From Hydractinia symbiolongicarpus (Eukaryota; Cnidaria; Hydrozoa; Anthoathecata; Hydractiniidae), in assembly GCF_029227915.1 (NCBI RefSeq), contig NC_079882.1, forward strand, positions 14,158,501 to 14,222,500: a stretch of 64,000 bases of DNA, given 5' to 3'. Of the stretch, positions 11,592 to 19,690 are shown piece after piece. Each line of letters begins with the position of its first letter. Position 1 is the stretch's first letter. The notes under the pieces were generated by a model. The model did not search any database. It was not told where the DNA came from and saw only the letters and a program-made list of their open reading frames with translations. A program made the translations under genes and the position numbers.

Positions 11592-12418
11592 GGAATGCTC
11601 ACGGCATCCTTGAGAATGTCAATCTCATCCCCGTAGTATGTGTTGCGAGTCTTGTCTACAGCATCAACGAAGGGCAGCACGTCTGCCAGGTGGTACTCAG
11701 CCAGGCAGTCCAGCATAGTGACACAGCCGCGCTTGTAGAACTCCTCCCCGAAGGCTTTGTACTCTTCGGGGGAGAGTGCGTTTTTCCCGCTGAGACTGCT
11801 ATAAAAATCCTCGTGCTCTACAGGGCTGACATGTTTCAGCTTGTTATAGGCCGTCAACCACTCGTATGGGAACATGAGCTTTTCGAGTCTACATTCCAGG
11901 GACTTGCACCAGCCATCGTAACTCATGCCGGGTGCGAGAAAGTTTTTGATGTCAAGAAATTTGAACTTTGAAGTGTTGAGAAACATGTTGTCGTTATCTT
12001 TTTTAGCCACAGTGATCCTCTCGTTATCGCCTTTGCGCTCGACAAAATACTGCTTGATCATGTCGATGTCATACTTTCCGCTGTTAAACCCGATCACCGC
12101 CACTTGGTTCACCCACTCGTTCTAAGCTTGTTGGGATTGGTTGGAGAACATGTCAAAATCCTCTGATTTGGGGTACAGTATTTCAACTTCTTCGACGATG
12201 AGGGATTGCCTCTGTTCGAGTTGGTCAACGAATTTCCGCACCAACACCTTGGGATACTCGTGCATGATGAACGTTGGATCTTGATTGAGACTATCATGAA
12301 TGGCTAAACTTACAGGGATGTGCTCCGAGATGTATGTGAGATCGCCCGTTTGCCGCTTTGTAAAGGTGCTAGTAGAGCCTCAAAGTCAAAGACGATGAAG
12401 TGGGGGTAGAGTCGAAAT

Positions 12419-13166
12419 TCCTTTCCGAAGTTGGATGGATGTTTTTGTCTTCCATGTGTTTTATTTGGGGACAGAATTCCTAAAAGAACCACATCCATCA
12501 GAAAACTTTTTTCTGAAGCTGTCACATGTATGTACATTTCATCTTTATTATCCTGATCTTTCCATATTCTTATTGTTTTTGTTATGATTGTGTTTTATTT
12601 TGCTGTCCATGACTGGTGTAATCACCTAGTCATGCTGATGAAGCCTGATATTGGCAGAAACAGCAAGAGTTTATAAATATTGAAATATATTCACAATTGT
12701 CTCACTTTATTGTAATTAATCCCTGTTAATTTTAGTGCTTTTATCTATCTAAAATATGACGTGTAAGACGGAGAGTTGATTCTTGTAAAAAATGTTCTTA
12801 GAAGATTTTCTTATAGCTTAGCGTCTCTTTTCGTCAATTTTATTAATAACTAGATAAATCGGAAGAAAATTTTCGGCGATTTTTGTACCCGAAAAGCTCA
12901 AATTAGCGAAAGACCCACTTGCGGGGCTTAAAGCGCCCCCCAAGACCCCCAGCTGCTAAACTGAAGACTTGTCCAAATATTGCTGCTGCGCAGCAATATT
13001 TTGACTAAGTTTTAAAAAAGTCTGCATCCGCCCCTGCCGGTTCCCTTACGAGGGTTTTGTTTTGAAAAATAAACATGCTATGCGAGATATGCCTATGTCT
13101 CGCTGTACTCCTGCCGTACGTCTTGATCGTGTTCTGCTTTTGTAGGTATAAAGCTATTATAAAAGA
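12419..13166. other. Non-coding segment between polymerase copy 2 and the Polinton gene block
   Basis: Apart from the hammerhead-like motif there is no supported gene. A perfect 12-bp stem with a 3-base loop lies at 12975-13001 (AAATATTGCTGC arms). It is followed by a GC-richer tract with runs of C near 12930-12950. The frame at 12310-12537 is polymerase in its first part and unexplained beyond 12418. Confidence 0.5.
12598..12668 (+). ncRNA. Hammerhead ribozyme-like motif, type III arrangement
   Basis: All core parts are present in the right order. Stem III 5' strand TTTTGCTG (12598-12605) is followed by the cleavage triplet GTC ending at 12607. Stem I is CATGACT+GGTG (12608-12618) with loop TAAT and CACC+T+AGTCATG (12623-12634). 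Then come the core CTGATGA (12635-12641), stem II GCC/GGC (12643-12645 with 12653-12655), the core GAAA (12657-12660) and stem III 3' strand CAGCAAGA (12661-12668). Stem II is short and carries an A-A apposition next to the core, so activity is uncertain. Hammerheads of this kind are known in metazoan retroelements, notably Penelope-like ones. No such ORF is recognised beside it. Confidence 0.7.
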
Positions 13167-13692
13167 TGTCTAATCTAGCCGCTATTTTCGATGAAGTTTG
13201 ATACCCCAGCAGAAGCCCTTGAGCAACGTGAACTATCGATAAACGTCAGGCGTTGAAAGATGCAATACGCAAAGGTAAACAGCATCTCTTACCGAAAAAG
13301 CATACTGAAGGTTTTGTTGACAAGGCTCCAGATGAAGCATTCGACAAAGTGTACGCTGAGTTCGTTCAACGTGAGATCCAGGACAAGGGGGAGAAGACTG
13401 CCAAGGCACTCTCATGTCAGGGGATCAGCATGTATACCAAAGCTATAGGCAACGTGGTACTTCTCCATAGTGCCGATAAGGTCCGTCAAGACCTAGAGGA
13501 AGATCCCATCATCAAGGACTCCATGGTTGATCTAGGTATTCTCGTCTATTCCGCATTCGGGAAGCTTTTGCACCCCTCCTAGTGGCAGCCCACACTATCA
13601 ACCATGTGTCCAGGGAGGGTTCAGGGGAGGATGATGAACAAGAAGAAAAGAATGGGAAACAGCCTTTTGAAGATAAGCATGGGCAGTCGTGA
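13167..13692 (+). pseudogene. Polinton-associated soluble protein, frameshifted
   Basis: The ATG at 13167 opens a frame (MSNLAAIFDEV) that shifts twice before 13253. The main readable part is 13253-13582. It contains KRQALKDAIRKGKQ at the start and DPIIKDSMVDLGILV near the end, and it continues after another one-base shift near 13575 to a TGA at 13690-13692 with an acidic tail. The arrangement resembles a small protein repeatedly found in cnidarian Polintons beside the ATPase and membrane-protein genes. Its role is unknown to me; a virion-associated function is only a guess. It is not intact. Confidence 0.55.
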
Positions 13693-13977
13693 AAGAGTTA
13701 AACGTGTAACCAATTAGCTAATAGGGTATAGAAGGGAGGTACGTTATACAGATTTGTGCAGCATTTTGGAAGATTTTGACTTACGCGAAAAAATATTGAC
13801 GGCGGCAGCAGATCGCTTTCCACCTCAGGCATGTGATTTGGTGATGGTTCCACAGGTTAATAGAATAAGGTACGCTGGCAGAAGCGGCCTGAAGGCCAGC
13901 CCGATGGGTATTTGTATTCCTTGAAGATCAAAGGCTATGTTTGGAAGTGATTTCTTCAAGTCTCGTGACTTAAAGAA

Positions 13978-14331
13978 ATGAGCGAACAACAAACACAAGA
14001 AGAGAAAGTCATAACAAGGCCAGTAAAGCATCCAGGGAGAGTCGCGCAAGGTCACAAGTTTTCGGCACTGATGAAGAAGGAAGGAGGAACTGAAGCAACA
14101 AGAAGGTGCTGTAAAATCTACAGTCAAAACCTCTTCTGGAGCGAGTTCTGGATCAAGTTCCGTACAGGCAGTGTATACCTTAATGGAGGTCTTGTTATAC
14201 TTGCTTGCGTAACAGCAGGTGTCTACTACATTACCCGTAAGCAGCCCGCAGTGGTTCAGCAGCCTGCAAAGATCCCACGTGCACAACACGGCTCCGCAGG
14301 AGCAGCACCCCACAGTCAAGCCTCAAATTGA
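13978..14331 (+). CDS. Polinton-associated single-pass membrane protein
   Basis: The 117-residue frame starts MSEQQTQEEK and has a basic N-terminal half (HPGRVAQGHKFSALMKK). One hydrophobic segment follows (about residues 62-78, NGGLVILACVTAGVYYI), then a short Pro/Ala/Gln-rich tail. The frame is intact from the ATG to the stop. It sits 40 bp before another small membrane protein on the same strand, upstream of the nuclease and ATPase, as in other Polintons. A membrane or capsid-associated role is inferred from position only. The middle part (about residues 38-55) looks altered, possibly by paired frameshifts. Confidence 0.6.
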   Translation: MSEQQTQEEKVITRPVKHPGRVAQGHKFSALMKKEGGTEATRRCCKIYSQNLFWSEFWIKFRTGSVYLNGGLVILACVTAGVYYITRKQPAVVQQPAKIPRAQHGSAGAAPHSQASN

Positions 14332-14370
14332 CATCTTTAAAATGCGATGAAAAAAACCCTATAATAAAGT

Positions 14371-14553
14371 ATGAGTTCTAACTTTACACCTTTGCAAAAA
14401 GAGATAATTAACGTTCTGTATGAGACAGTCGTGGACCTTGGGTTCATATTTGCATATGCCATGGTTGGTAAGAGGTTCCTTGGGATTAGTAGCCCCAGTA
14501 CTGAGTTGGATACCAGCGATGTGATGAAGATGATCGCTTATTTTTCAGCGTGA
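14371..14553 (+). CDS. Small Polinton membrane protein, probably truncated
   Basis: A 60-residue frame beginning MSSNFTPLQKEIINVLYETV. A hydrophobic stretch is centred on residues 18-30 (VDLGFIFAYAMVGKRFL) and the segment STELDTSDVMKM comes near the end. The start has an A-rich context and lies 40 bp after the preceding gene, suggesting joint expression. The ending (IAYFSA) may reflect a frameshift, because related proteins usually have a second hydrophobic segment. Function unknown. Confidence 0.5.
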   Translation: MSSNFTPLQKEIINVLYETVVDLGFIFAYAMVGKRFLGISSPSTELDTSDVMKMIAYFSA

Positions 14554-14669
14554 CGGGGAAGTCGTGAGATGGCCGTATCAAAGGGATGGATTCCCGCGAG
14601 TATAGTCCCGAAGAAGTAAGCTGTTCAGCGAAAAATTTGTGTATATCAGGTGGTATACACAAAAATAAA

Positions 14670-15160
14670 AGAGACCAAGAAATGTTCAAAATGTAATCAC
14701 TCTTTTTCCTAGACAATTTCAAGATCGACAAAAACGGACAACTGACAAAACAATGCATCAGATGCCGGGATAAAAAGAATGCGTCACGTGAGCGTACAAA
14801 GTGCCCTTATCAAAAACGGAGGCCCCAGTGCAAGGAATGCGATTTCCCTGGGTATATGTATGACCTTATTCTAACTAGGATTCGCGATGCTCTAAGGTAT
14901 GACACGGAGATAGCCTCTACTGAGTACCTGGGGTGCGGCATTTGCACATTTATTGGACATATCCAGGCCCGGTTCAGAGACGGTATGAATTGGGAAACCG
15001 AGGGCAGTGGCAGTTTGATCACAAGGTACCACTCAAATATAGAGAGAACGGAGAATACCCCAGCGGGGAGGTGCAACTCGCGAGACTCCATTACACAAAC
15101 TTGCAGCCCCTCTGGGTTGTGGATAACCAAACTAAGGGTCATCGATATATCTCCCAGTAA
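14670..15160 (+). pseudogene. HNH-type endonuclease remnant
   Basis: The reading frame starts with a zinc-ribbon-like KCSKC (about 14678-14692) and shifts near 14712. It continues with FKIDKNGQLTKQCIRCRD and a basic region, and shifts again near 15010. It then enters an HNH-like core, QFDHKVPLKY, followed by LHYTNLQPLWVVDNQTKG. The His and the later Asn/His-containing segment fit the beta-beta-alpha metal fold of HNH nucleases, which in selfish DNA cut target or host DNA. At least two frameshifts make this copy inactive. It lies between small membrane-protein genes and the packaging ATPase. Confidence 0.65.
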
Positions 15161-15211
15161 GCGCGAGGTTCTATCTGCCTGGTTAAAAAATCATGTTTGC
15201 ATACAACAAAC

Positions 15212-15810
15212 ATGACTATAGATGCGGTGCTAGAACCTCATACAGCAATCTTCACAGGGCCTACCTCGTGTGGCAAGACGCAGCGTGTACTTAACCTACT
15301 GGAGAACGAGTACAGGCGCCACCTCCACAACATTGTCACCCTCTGCCCCACTCTCCGCTGAAATAGCACTTACTTGGCGAGATCCTCGCTGTGGGAAGAT
15401 GATTACGTGTTCGTAATAGACCAGCAGGATTAACTCTTCTATTGGATCGGGCAACTATCAAAGCTACTGGCGGGTGAAGAGAGTCTGTTTATCGTTGATG
15501 ACATGATCGCTGACGAGAGCCTGGGCAAGCGTCGACAACCGCTCCTTGAGCTCGCTATTTCGGGTAGGCATAAGAAGCATAGCTTATGGTTGTTAACTCA
15601 GTCCTACACGGTCCTGCCAAAAAATCTTAGACGCCAAAAAAACAGTTGTTCATGTGGTATCCCCACGAATGCAGCGACATGAATTTGATTAATGGAGAGA
15701 CTAACATGATCAACGATTGAGAGGGGATCAAGGCTTAGCTGAGCAAATCAAAGCATGCGTTCTTGTATGTGAGATTGGAACACCCTAGGACCTGGAAAAT
15801 TTTAGAGTGA
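15212..15810 (+). pseudogene. Polinton A32/FtsK-like genome-packaging ATPase pseudogene
   Basis: From the ATG at 15212 the frame shows a Walker A motif, FTGPTSCGKTQ (residues 14-24), and a Walker B motif, SLFIVDDMIADE (about residues 88-99). The family-typical stretch KRRQPLLELAISGRHKK and the LLTQSYT sensor-like segment follow. These identify the packaging ATPase that in Polintons and related DNA viruses would pump the genome into a capsid. Stops interrupt it near 15361 (TGA in place of an expected Trp) and 15430, then a frameshift near 15640 and further stops. It is therefore dead. The last frame ends in TGA at 15808-15810. Confidence 0.85.
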
Positions 15811-15857
15811 GCACTGTTCATGCATACACGATTCTGATTGAGAACTTTTAAGAAAAA

Positions 15858-15965
15858 ATGTCTTGTGTCGAAAAACTAATAAAGAGGCTTGAGGAGCTGC
15901 GCAAGTTAATCAAACAAAAGGACCCATTCAAGCTCACTATCCTGCATCGCGATGATGCAGGATAG
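15858..15965 (+). CDS. Short charged ORF ending inside a hairpin
   Basis: A 35-codon frame, MSCVEKLIKRLEELRKLIKQ and onward, is heptad-like and predicted coiled coil. It follows the ATPase remnant by about 50 bp. Its stop lies within the long hairpin 15926-15976, so the hairpin has probably cut off a longer original frame. Function unknown. Confidence 0.35.
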   Translation: MSCVEKLIKRLEELRKLIKQKDPFKLTILHRDDAG

Positions 15966-15976
15966 TGAGCTTGAAT
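15926..15976. repeat. Perfect 23-bp foldback hairpin
   Basis: Arms 15926-15948 and 15954-15976 are exact reverse complements with a 5-base loop GCGAT. The left arm is in frame with the upstream short ORF and the right arm brings its stop codon. Such a perfect foldback could come from a templated repair event or be a terminator-like element. Confidence 0.9.
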
Positions 15977-15978
15977 AG

Positions 15979-16257
15979 GTGGATCAATACATTCAATCAC
16001 AACAGTCCGGGGAAATTGTTATTATGATTTTTCGCAAGCATACGACACCTGACGATGATAAGTACCACGACTTCCCGTTCTATGAAGCGCGTATTCAAAG
16101 ACGCGATATCCTTGTTGTCGACAAAGCCATCGGTATACATACCTTTAACAGATTCATCAAAGAAAGACAAGCGGAGCGATACATATGTAACTTCAAACTG
16201 ATCGATTTGGGTCAAGACGACTTGTACGAGCTAGGTATCCTAGCACTAGAGGACTAA
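15979..16257 (+). CDS. Unrecognised Polinton protein (MDQYIQSQQ-)
   Basis: A 92-residue open frame starting MDQYIQSQQSGEIVIMIFRK and ending in GILALED. It is a mixed charged/hydrophobic protein with no signal peptide or evident membrane segment. The N-terminal MxxYxQSQQ pattern recurs in the gene at 17394, so the two are probably paralogues. It is followed by a hairpin-containing block that also follows the BRO-like gene. I cannot assign a function. Confidence 0.5.
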   Translation: MDQYIQSQQSGEIVIMIFRKHTTPDDDKYHDFPFYEARIQRRDILVVDKAIGIHTFNRFIKERQAERYICNFKLIDLGQDDLYELGILALED

Positions 16258-16264
16258 GTCACAA

Positions 16265-16336
16265 TTTTGTAGCTCGTACAAGCCACAAAAACACGCATGC
16301 TTGACCACTTTAACCACATGTTAAAAGGTACTATGA
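16265..16336. promoter_or_regulatory. Repeated intergenic block 1 (stem TTTTGT/ACAAAA)
   Basis: The block starts with an imperfect stem, TTTTGTAGCT and AGCCACAAAA, followed by ACACGC-TG, CTTGACCACTTnA and ATGTTAAAAGGTA. The same order of motifs is found at 17312-17388, and a weaker version lies at 17790-17850. Placement after a gene and before the next start suggests a terminator plus promoter module of the element. This is inferred from recurrence only. Confidence 0.55.
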
Positions 16337-16369
16337 AAATGCGGGTAGGTGACGCTTTAGATGCTCTGC

Positions 16370-16397
16370 ATAAGGGGGTCAATATTGACCCCCTTAT
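16370..16397. repeat. 28-bp perfect palindrome
   Basis: The sequence is its own reverse complement over 28 bp, centred on AATATT, with flanks AAGGGGGTC and GACCCCCTT. Its right half and the following bases (about 16384-16416) resemble 16684-16716 inside the BRO-like gene. It therefore seems to derive from a displaced piece of that gene. Confidence 0.9.
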
Positions 16398-16474
16398 ACA
16401 GACACGGTCTTACTAACAGCACCGTCCTCCCAACACGACCCCAAAACCCAAAACTCAAAACTGTAAGATAAAAA

Positions 16475-17303
16475 ATGTCTCTCGTGGTTGATTTTTTCAA
16501 AGGAAAACAAGTCTGATCTTTTCTGTAAATGGTAAAGGACAATGCCTCGCAGCCCGCGATGTTGTTAGAGCCGTTGGATATACAGATAATGAAAATGGGA
16601 AGAGGGCGGTTCGGACCCATGTTCCCAACAAGTATATAATACGATATAAGGACATTGCAAATGTTACGGAAAAGGGGACAATATTGACCCCCTTCATCCA
16701 GACACGGTGTTACTGACGGAACCAGGCCTTTATTGCCTCCTTTTAAGGTGTGGCAGACCTGAAGCAGAACCTTTCCTGGGGTGGGTTGTAGAAGAGGTGC
16801 TACCTAGAGAAATGCGAAAACTCACCGCAGCCCTCGAAGAAAAAAATATGGTCCTGGCGCTCCTGGAGGATAATCTTGAGGAAAAGGACGCAGCCCTCGA
16901 AAAAAAAGATATGGTCCTGGCGCTCCTGGAGGATGATTTTCAGGAGGGTGAACAAATTAATGAGCTTTGGCAGAGACACGCGCCTCGGGGAGATCCTTAC
17001 GACAACGTACTCTGCGTGGTCGACAAGAACGATCCTCACGAGTGTGGAAAGAAAGGTAAGTATCCCCACTACATGATCCAATGCCATCATAGACATCTGA
17101 ACACGAGACTAAATATTTTACGTGCGAGTTACCCAAATATGACTTTACAACGCTTCAGCGACAGTACAGGCACCGTGCACGCCTGGTGGTATTTTAGAAA
17201 CGACACTCTTGGTACCGCGAACTTTTACAGAGGACATTTCAGCTTACCTGATGATGAGACGAGTGAGCTGTTCGAGGAGCTGTTTGATATCTATATGACC
17301 TAG
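16475..17303 (+). pseudogene. BRO-family protein (BRO-N domain), frameshifted
   Basis: The frame opens MSLVVDFFKGKQV, shifts by one base near 16512, and continues with FSVNGKGQCLAARDVVRAVG and KRAVRTHVPNKY. A second shift falls near 16680, followed by LLTEPGLYCLLLRCGRPEAE and FLGWVVEEVLP, which are hallmarks of the DNA-binding BRO-N domain of baculoviruses, phages and other large DNA viruses. A tandemly repeated coiled-coil segment (EKxxMVLALLEDxx, twice, residues about 45-75 of the last frame) follows. The C-terminal domain carries HYMIQCHHRHLNTRLNILR. The last 198 codons (16707-17303) are open. Likely a DNA-binding regulator of the element. Confidence 0.7.
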
Positions 17304-17311
17304 GCGCACAT

Positions 17312-17388
17312 GTTTTTGTGGTTATACAAAGCCACAAAAACACGCCTGATGATGCTGCTTGACCACTTCAGCTGTATGTTAAAAGGTA
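17312..17388. promoter_or_regulatory. Repeated intergenic block 2
   Basis: Same motif order as at 16265-16336: TTTTTGTGGTT and AGCCACAAAAA (a 10-bp stem with one G-T pair), ACACGCCTG, GCTTGACCACTT and ATGTTAAAAGGTA. It lies between the BRO-like gene and the next ORF. Conservation of both the stem and the downstream segment argues for a functional module rather than chance. Confidence 0.55.
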
Positions 17389-17393
17389 GTTAA

Positions 17394-17758
17394 ATGTCAA
17401 AAAAAAAGATGGAAGCCTATGTACAGAGCCAACAATTTAGAAACCTTTTATTGAACCTTTTATTGAAGACCGGGGTCTGCATATGGTCTCCAATAAGGTG
17501 AAGAGGGTTGTGGTATGTTACGAGATCATCAAGGATAAGGACTTAAGGCTCTCGGATCTAGCAGGCCTAAAGAAAATAAGCGACATACTCAACATTCAAA
17601 TCGATGACAGAGCATTGGTTGACATCATCGACCTTGATAGCGAGCCCAATGTTATCAAGGGAATCGGCTATGGCTATCCATTCTACACCCTATATCCTCA
17701 TGATTTTACCCGCCTTCATCCGATTGACTCCAGCGATGATGACTCCGACGATAATTAA
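17394..17758 (+). pseudogene. Unrecognised Polinton protein, paralogue of 15979 ORF
   Basis: The ATG at 17394 gives MSKKKMEAYVQSQQFRNLLL. An exact 12-bp tandem duplication (ccttttattgaa twice, 17442-17465) follows. One base shift then leads into the long frame 17483-17758, which has KRVVVCYEIIKDKDLRLSDL and a very acidic end (DSSDDDSDDN). The MxxYxQSQQ start matches the gene at 15979. Without the shift it would be about 120 residues. Function unknown. Confidence 0.45.
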
Positions 17759-17789
17759 AGGGATGTTGCTCGGGTAGGTATTAACATGA

Positions 17790-17850
17790 ACCTGTGGTTC
17801 ACGTTAACTACCACAAAAACAACAAATTTACCACTCTTTAACATGCTCCG
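17790..17850. promoter_or_regulatory. Repeated intergenic block 3 (diverged)
   Basis: Contains CCTGTGGTT, ACCACAAAAAC and ACCACTCTTTAACATG, a weaker match to blocks 1 and 2. It lies between the plus-strand gene series and the convergent integrase gene, so here it could only serve as a 3' element. Confidence 0.35.
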
Positions 17851-17880
17851 GAGGTATCTCAACACCCTCGGGTACTAGCA

Positions 17881-18833
17881 TCAACTCGTCCGCCACAAAG
17901 CTTCAGACCCACCTGCTAGATAGTACAGGATACGTGTACCTGTCACAATACGATCGAGTCTATACGTTTTCTTGCTCCACCAAGCGTCCGTAGCGCGTCT
18001 TTTTTGATCACCATGCTCTTCGCCGAGTTGCAGGAGGTACAAGTAGATGTCGTCATCAGGTAGAGGCTTTTCCTCAGAATGGCCTTCGCTTTTCGTAAGC
18101 GGGACTTCGTCTAGCTTGATGGCCTTGCTTGGCTTCATCCCGATTATCGCGGTTTTGGTGTTGTTCAAACTTTTCACGATAGTATAGAGGTATTTGACCC
18201 AAGTGGTACTTTGTTCATCAGAGACCAACTCTTGCGCATCTTGAGGTTTGAAAAGCCTTTCCGCGAGCACCTTGTTATAGGACTCAACGAACGCCGTGAA
18301 AGTATGGTGATACTTGGTAGTTGCGCGCTTGATTTCGACACCCTTGCCCTCTAGCAGCTTTGTCACATCTGACTTGAACTCTGAACCATTGTCGCACTGG
18401 AAAACCCTCGGGTATCCTAAAGGTCCTGCTTTACAGATATCCTTGATCATGTCCGCGACTTCGCTGGCCTTCTTGGTCCTCAAAGGTCTTGCTACTTTGT
18501 ACCTCGAAGCCACGTCGATGCCCGCGAGGATGCGTTTTCATAGACTTTATTGTGAGGCATATAAAGCAAGTCGAATTGGTGCATTTCGTTGGGCTTTGTG
18601 ATTGTGAAATGTGGGTAGTTGATGCGCTTGGGGCCTTTGATATGTCTGAGCAACAGGAGTTGATGAGTCAGCCAATGAGTAACTCTTTTCTTAGAGAGAC
18701 TACTCTGCTCGGAGAGTAGTTTAATGGCTTTCCGTCCAGTCAAGAAATGTTCCGGGGTGTAGTAGATTTGGCTTAGCTTTTCGGCTTCTTCGACCGTAAC
18801 GATATGTGCTACGCGCTTTGCTGATTTTGACAT
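17881..18833 (-). pseudogene. Polinton retroviral-type integrase, frameshifted
   Basis: The gene starts at 18833 with MSKSAKRVAHIVTVEEAEKL. The N-terminal part ends in EMHQFDLLYMPHNKVYEN, where the first catalytic Asp falls, and a shift of frame follows near 18520. The second part (17881-18513) has DVASRYK-like text, FQCDNGSEFKSD with the second Asp, and FVESYNKVLAERLF with the Glu. This gives a complete D-D-E set of an rve-type integrase, which inserts the element into the host genome. A basic C-terminal region with KTYRLDRIVTGTR follows. Apart from one frameshift it is well preserved. Confidence 0.85.
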
Positions 18834-18857
18834 GTTTATTACATGTCAAAAGCGACC

Positions 18858-19255
18858 TTAAATATATTTGTATACCGCGAAACCCAGCAGAGCCAAGGAC
18901 CCTACGATGAACGTCAGCTGACCGTCTTGTTGTTGTTTGCAGGGTATATAGTAGTCGCAGAGTTTGGGAGCTTTTTCGATCGTCGCGATATAGTACTCTC
19001 TCATACCTTCATCAAGCTCTTTCAAGCTTTCGCCAGCTTGACGCTTAAGCTCTCGCTGCTTCTTATACCAATCTATTTTCATTTGCCTGTCACGCACCCA
19101 CTGTGCTTGAGCTGCTTGAATTGTTCAATAGCTTTATCGTGCCGCTTCCTCTCTTCTTCCCCGTGCCCACCGAGTTTACTAAAGAAGAAATTTGAACCGC
19201 TAAACGCGAGCGCGTTAATAACAGTGCCCGCTACGAGGACACCAATAGTTGCCAT
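18858..19255 (-). pseudogene. Polinton protein with N- and C-terminal membrane segments
   Basis: On the minus strand the ATG at 19255 starts MATIGVLVAGTVINALAFSG, a hydrophobic segment. A charged helical middle follows (KRHDKAIEQFK, then after a shift near 19100 VRDRQMKIDWYKKQRELKRQ). Near the end comes LCDYYIPCKQQQDGQLTF, then a C-terminal membrane segment (IVGSLALLGFAVYKY). This architecture recurs next to integrase genes in cnidarian Polintons. It starts 25 bp upstream of the integrase ATG and is co-oriented, so the two were probably expressed together. Function unknown. Confidence 0.6.
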
Positions 19256-19266
19256 GTATGTTTATT

Positions 19267-19690
19267 TTAGTATTCCACACTGTGGAAGCGCCCGTCGAGA
19301 ACATTCAGCTGCGCATCTTGGAGCAAGTACACGTAGCACTTGATATCCCCAGTTCCATCCGCCTTCTTGATCATCTGGAGAGTAATACCATCACTAAGGG
19401 GTCTTCTGTTACCATGGAGACTGTGATCTGGACTACTGCGGAAGTCAATGAACAGCGCGTATCTTTCACTGAAGAACTGCCCAATGGTCATTTTGCTATT
19501 CACATCCCCAAAAAAAAGACTTGTTCGAGATGATCTTTCGGCAACATCGCGTGCGAATATAGTTCGTTAGGCTCACCTTCCACCGTGATCGCGATTTTTT
19601 CGATCTTGGGGTTGTAGAAGACCTCGTTAGCGCAAGCATAAGTTTTCACTTTCCCCGAGATCTGGCTCTTGTAGACGTCAACGCCCTCTT
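19267..19690 (-). pseudogene. Polinton capsid-type structural protein, C-terminal fragment
   Basis: Only the last ~140 residues are readable: GVDVYKSQISGKVKTYACAN, then KIEKIAITVEGEPNELYSHA, then TIGQFFSERYALFIDFRSS, and the end LLQDAQLNVLDGRFHSVEY. A frame break lies near 19505. The beta-rich character and position suggest a virion structural protein (capsid or penton-like), but this is an inference from element context. The N-terminal part is missing, because the sequence joins a polymerase fragment at about 19690. Confidence 0.45.

Larger units (their letters stand above)
9545..12418 (-). pseudogene. Polinton type-B DNA polymerase pseudogene, copy 2
   Basis: This is the longer copy of the same polymerase, read on the minus strand. 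It keeps the 3'-5' exonuclease region (FIVFDFEALL near 12385, FNSGKYDIDM near 12075, and an Exo III-like stretch near 11690). It also keeps a Cys-rich segment near 11480, motif A YDANMLYPS (about 11280), motif B KGNSIYGKM (about 10770), motif C DTDS (about 9985), and the C-terminal end at 9545 (KVLEDGVHTVPLEL, stop). Frameshifts lie near 12120 and 12340, an in-frame TAG at 11420, and the LINE fragment before motif C. The N-terminal third is missing; similarity stops near 12418. Confidence 0.85.

Noticed and set aside
13825-14319. 164-codon Cys-rich minus-strand ORF
   Set aside because: It lies antisense to the small Polinton membrane protein gene and has no independent support; the plus-strand frame fits the gene order.
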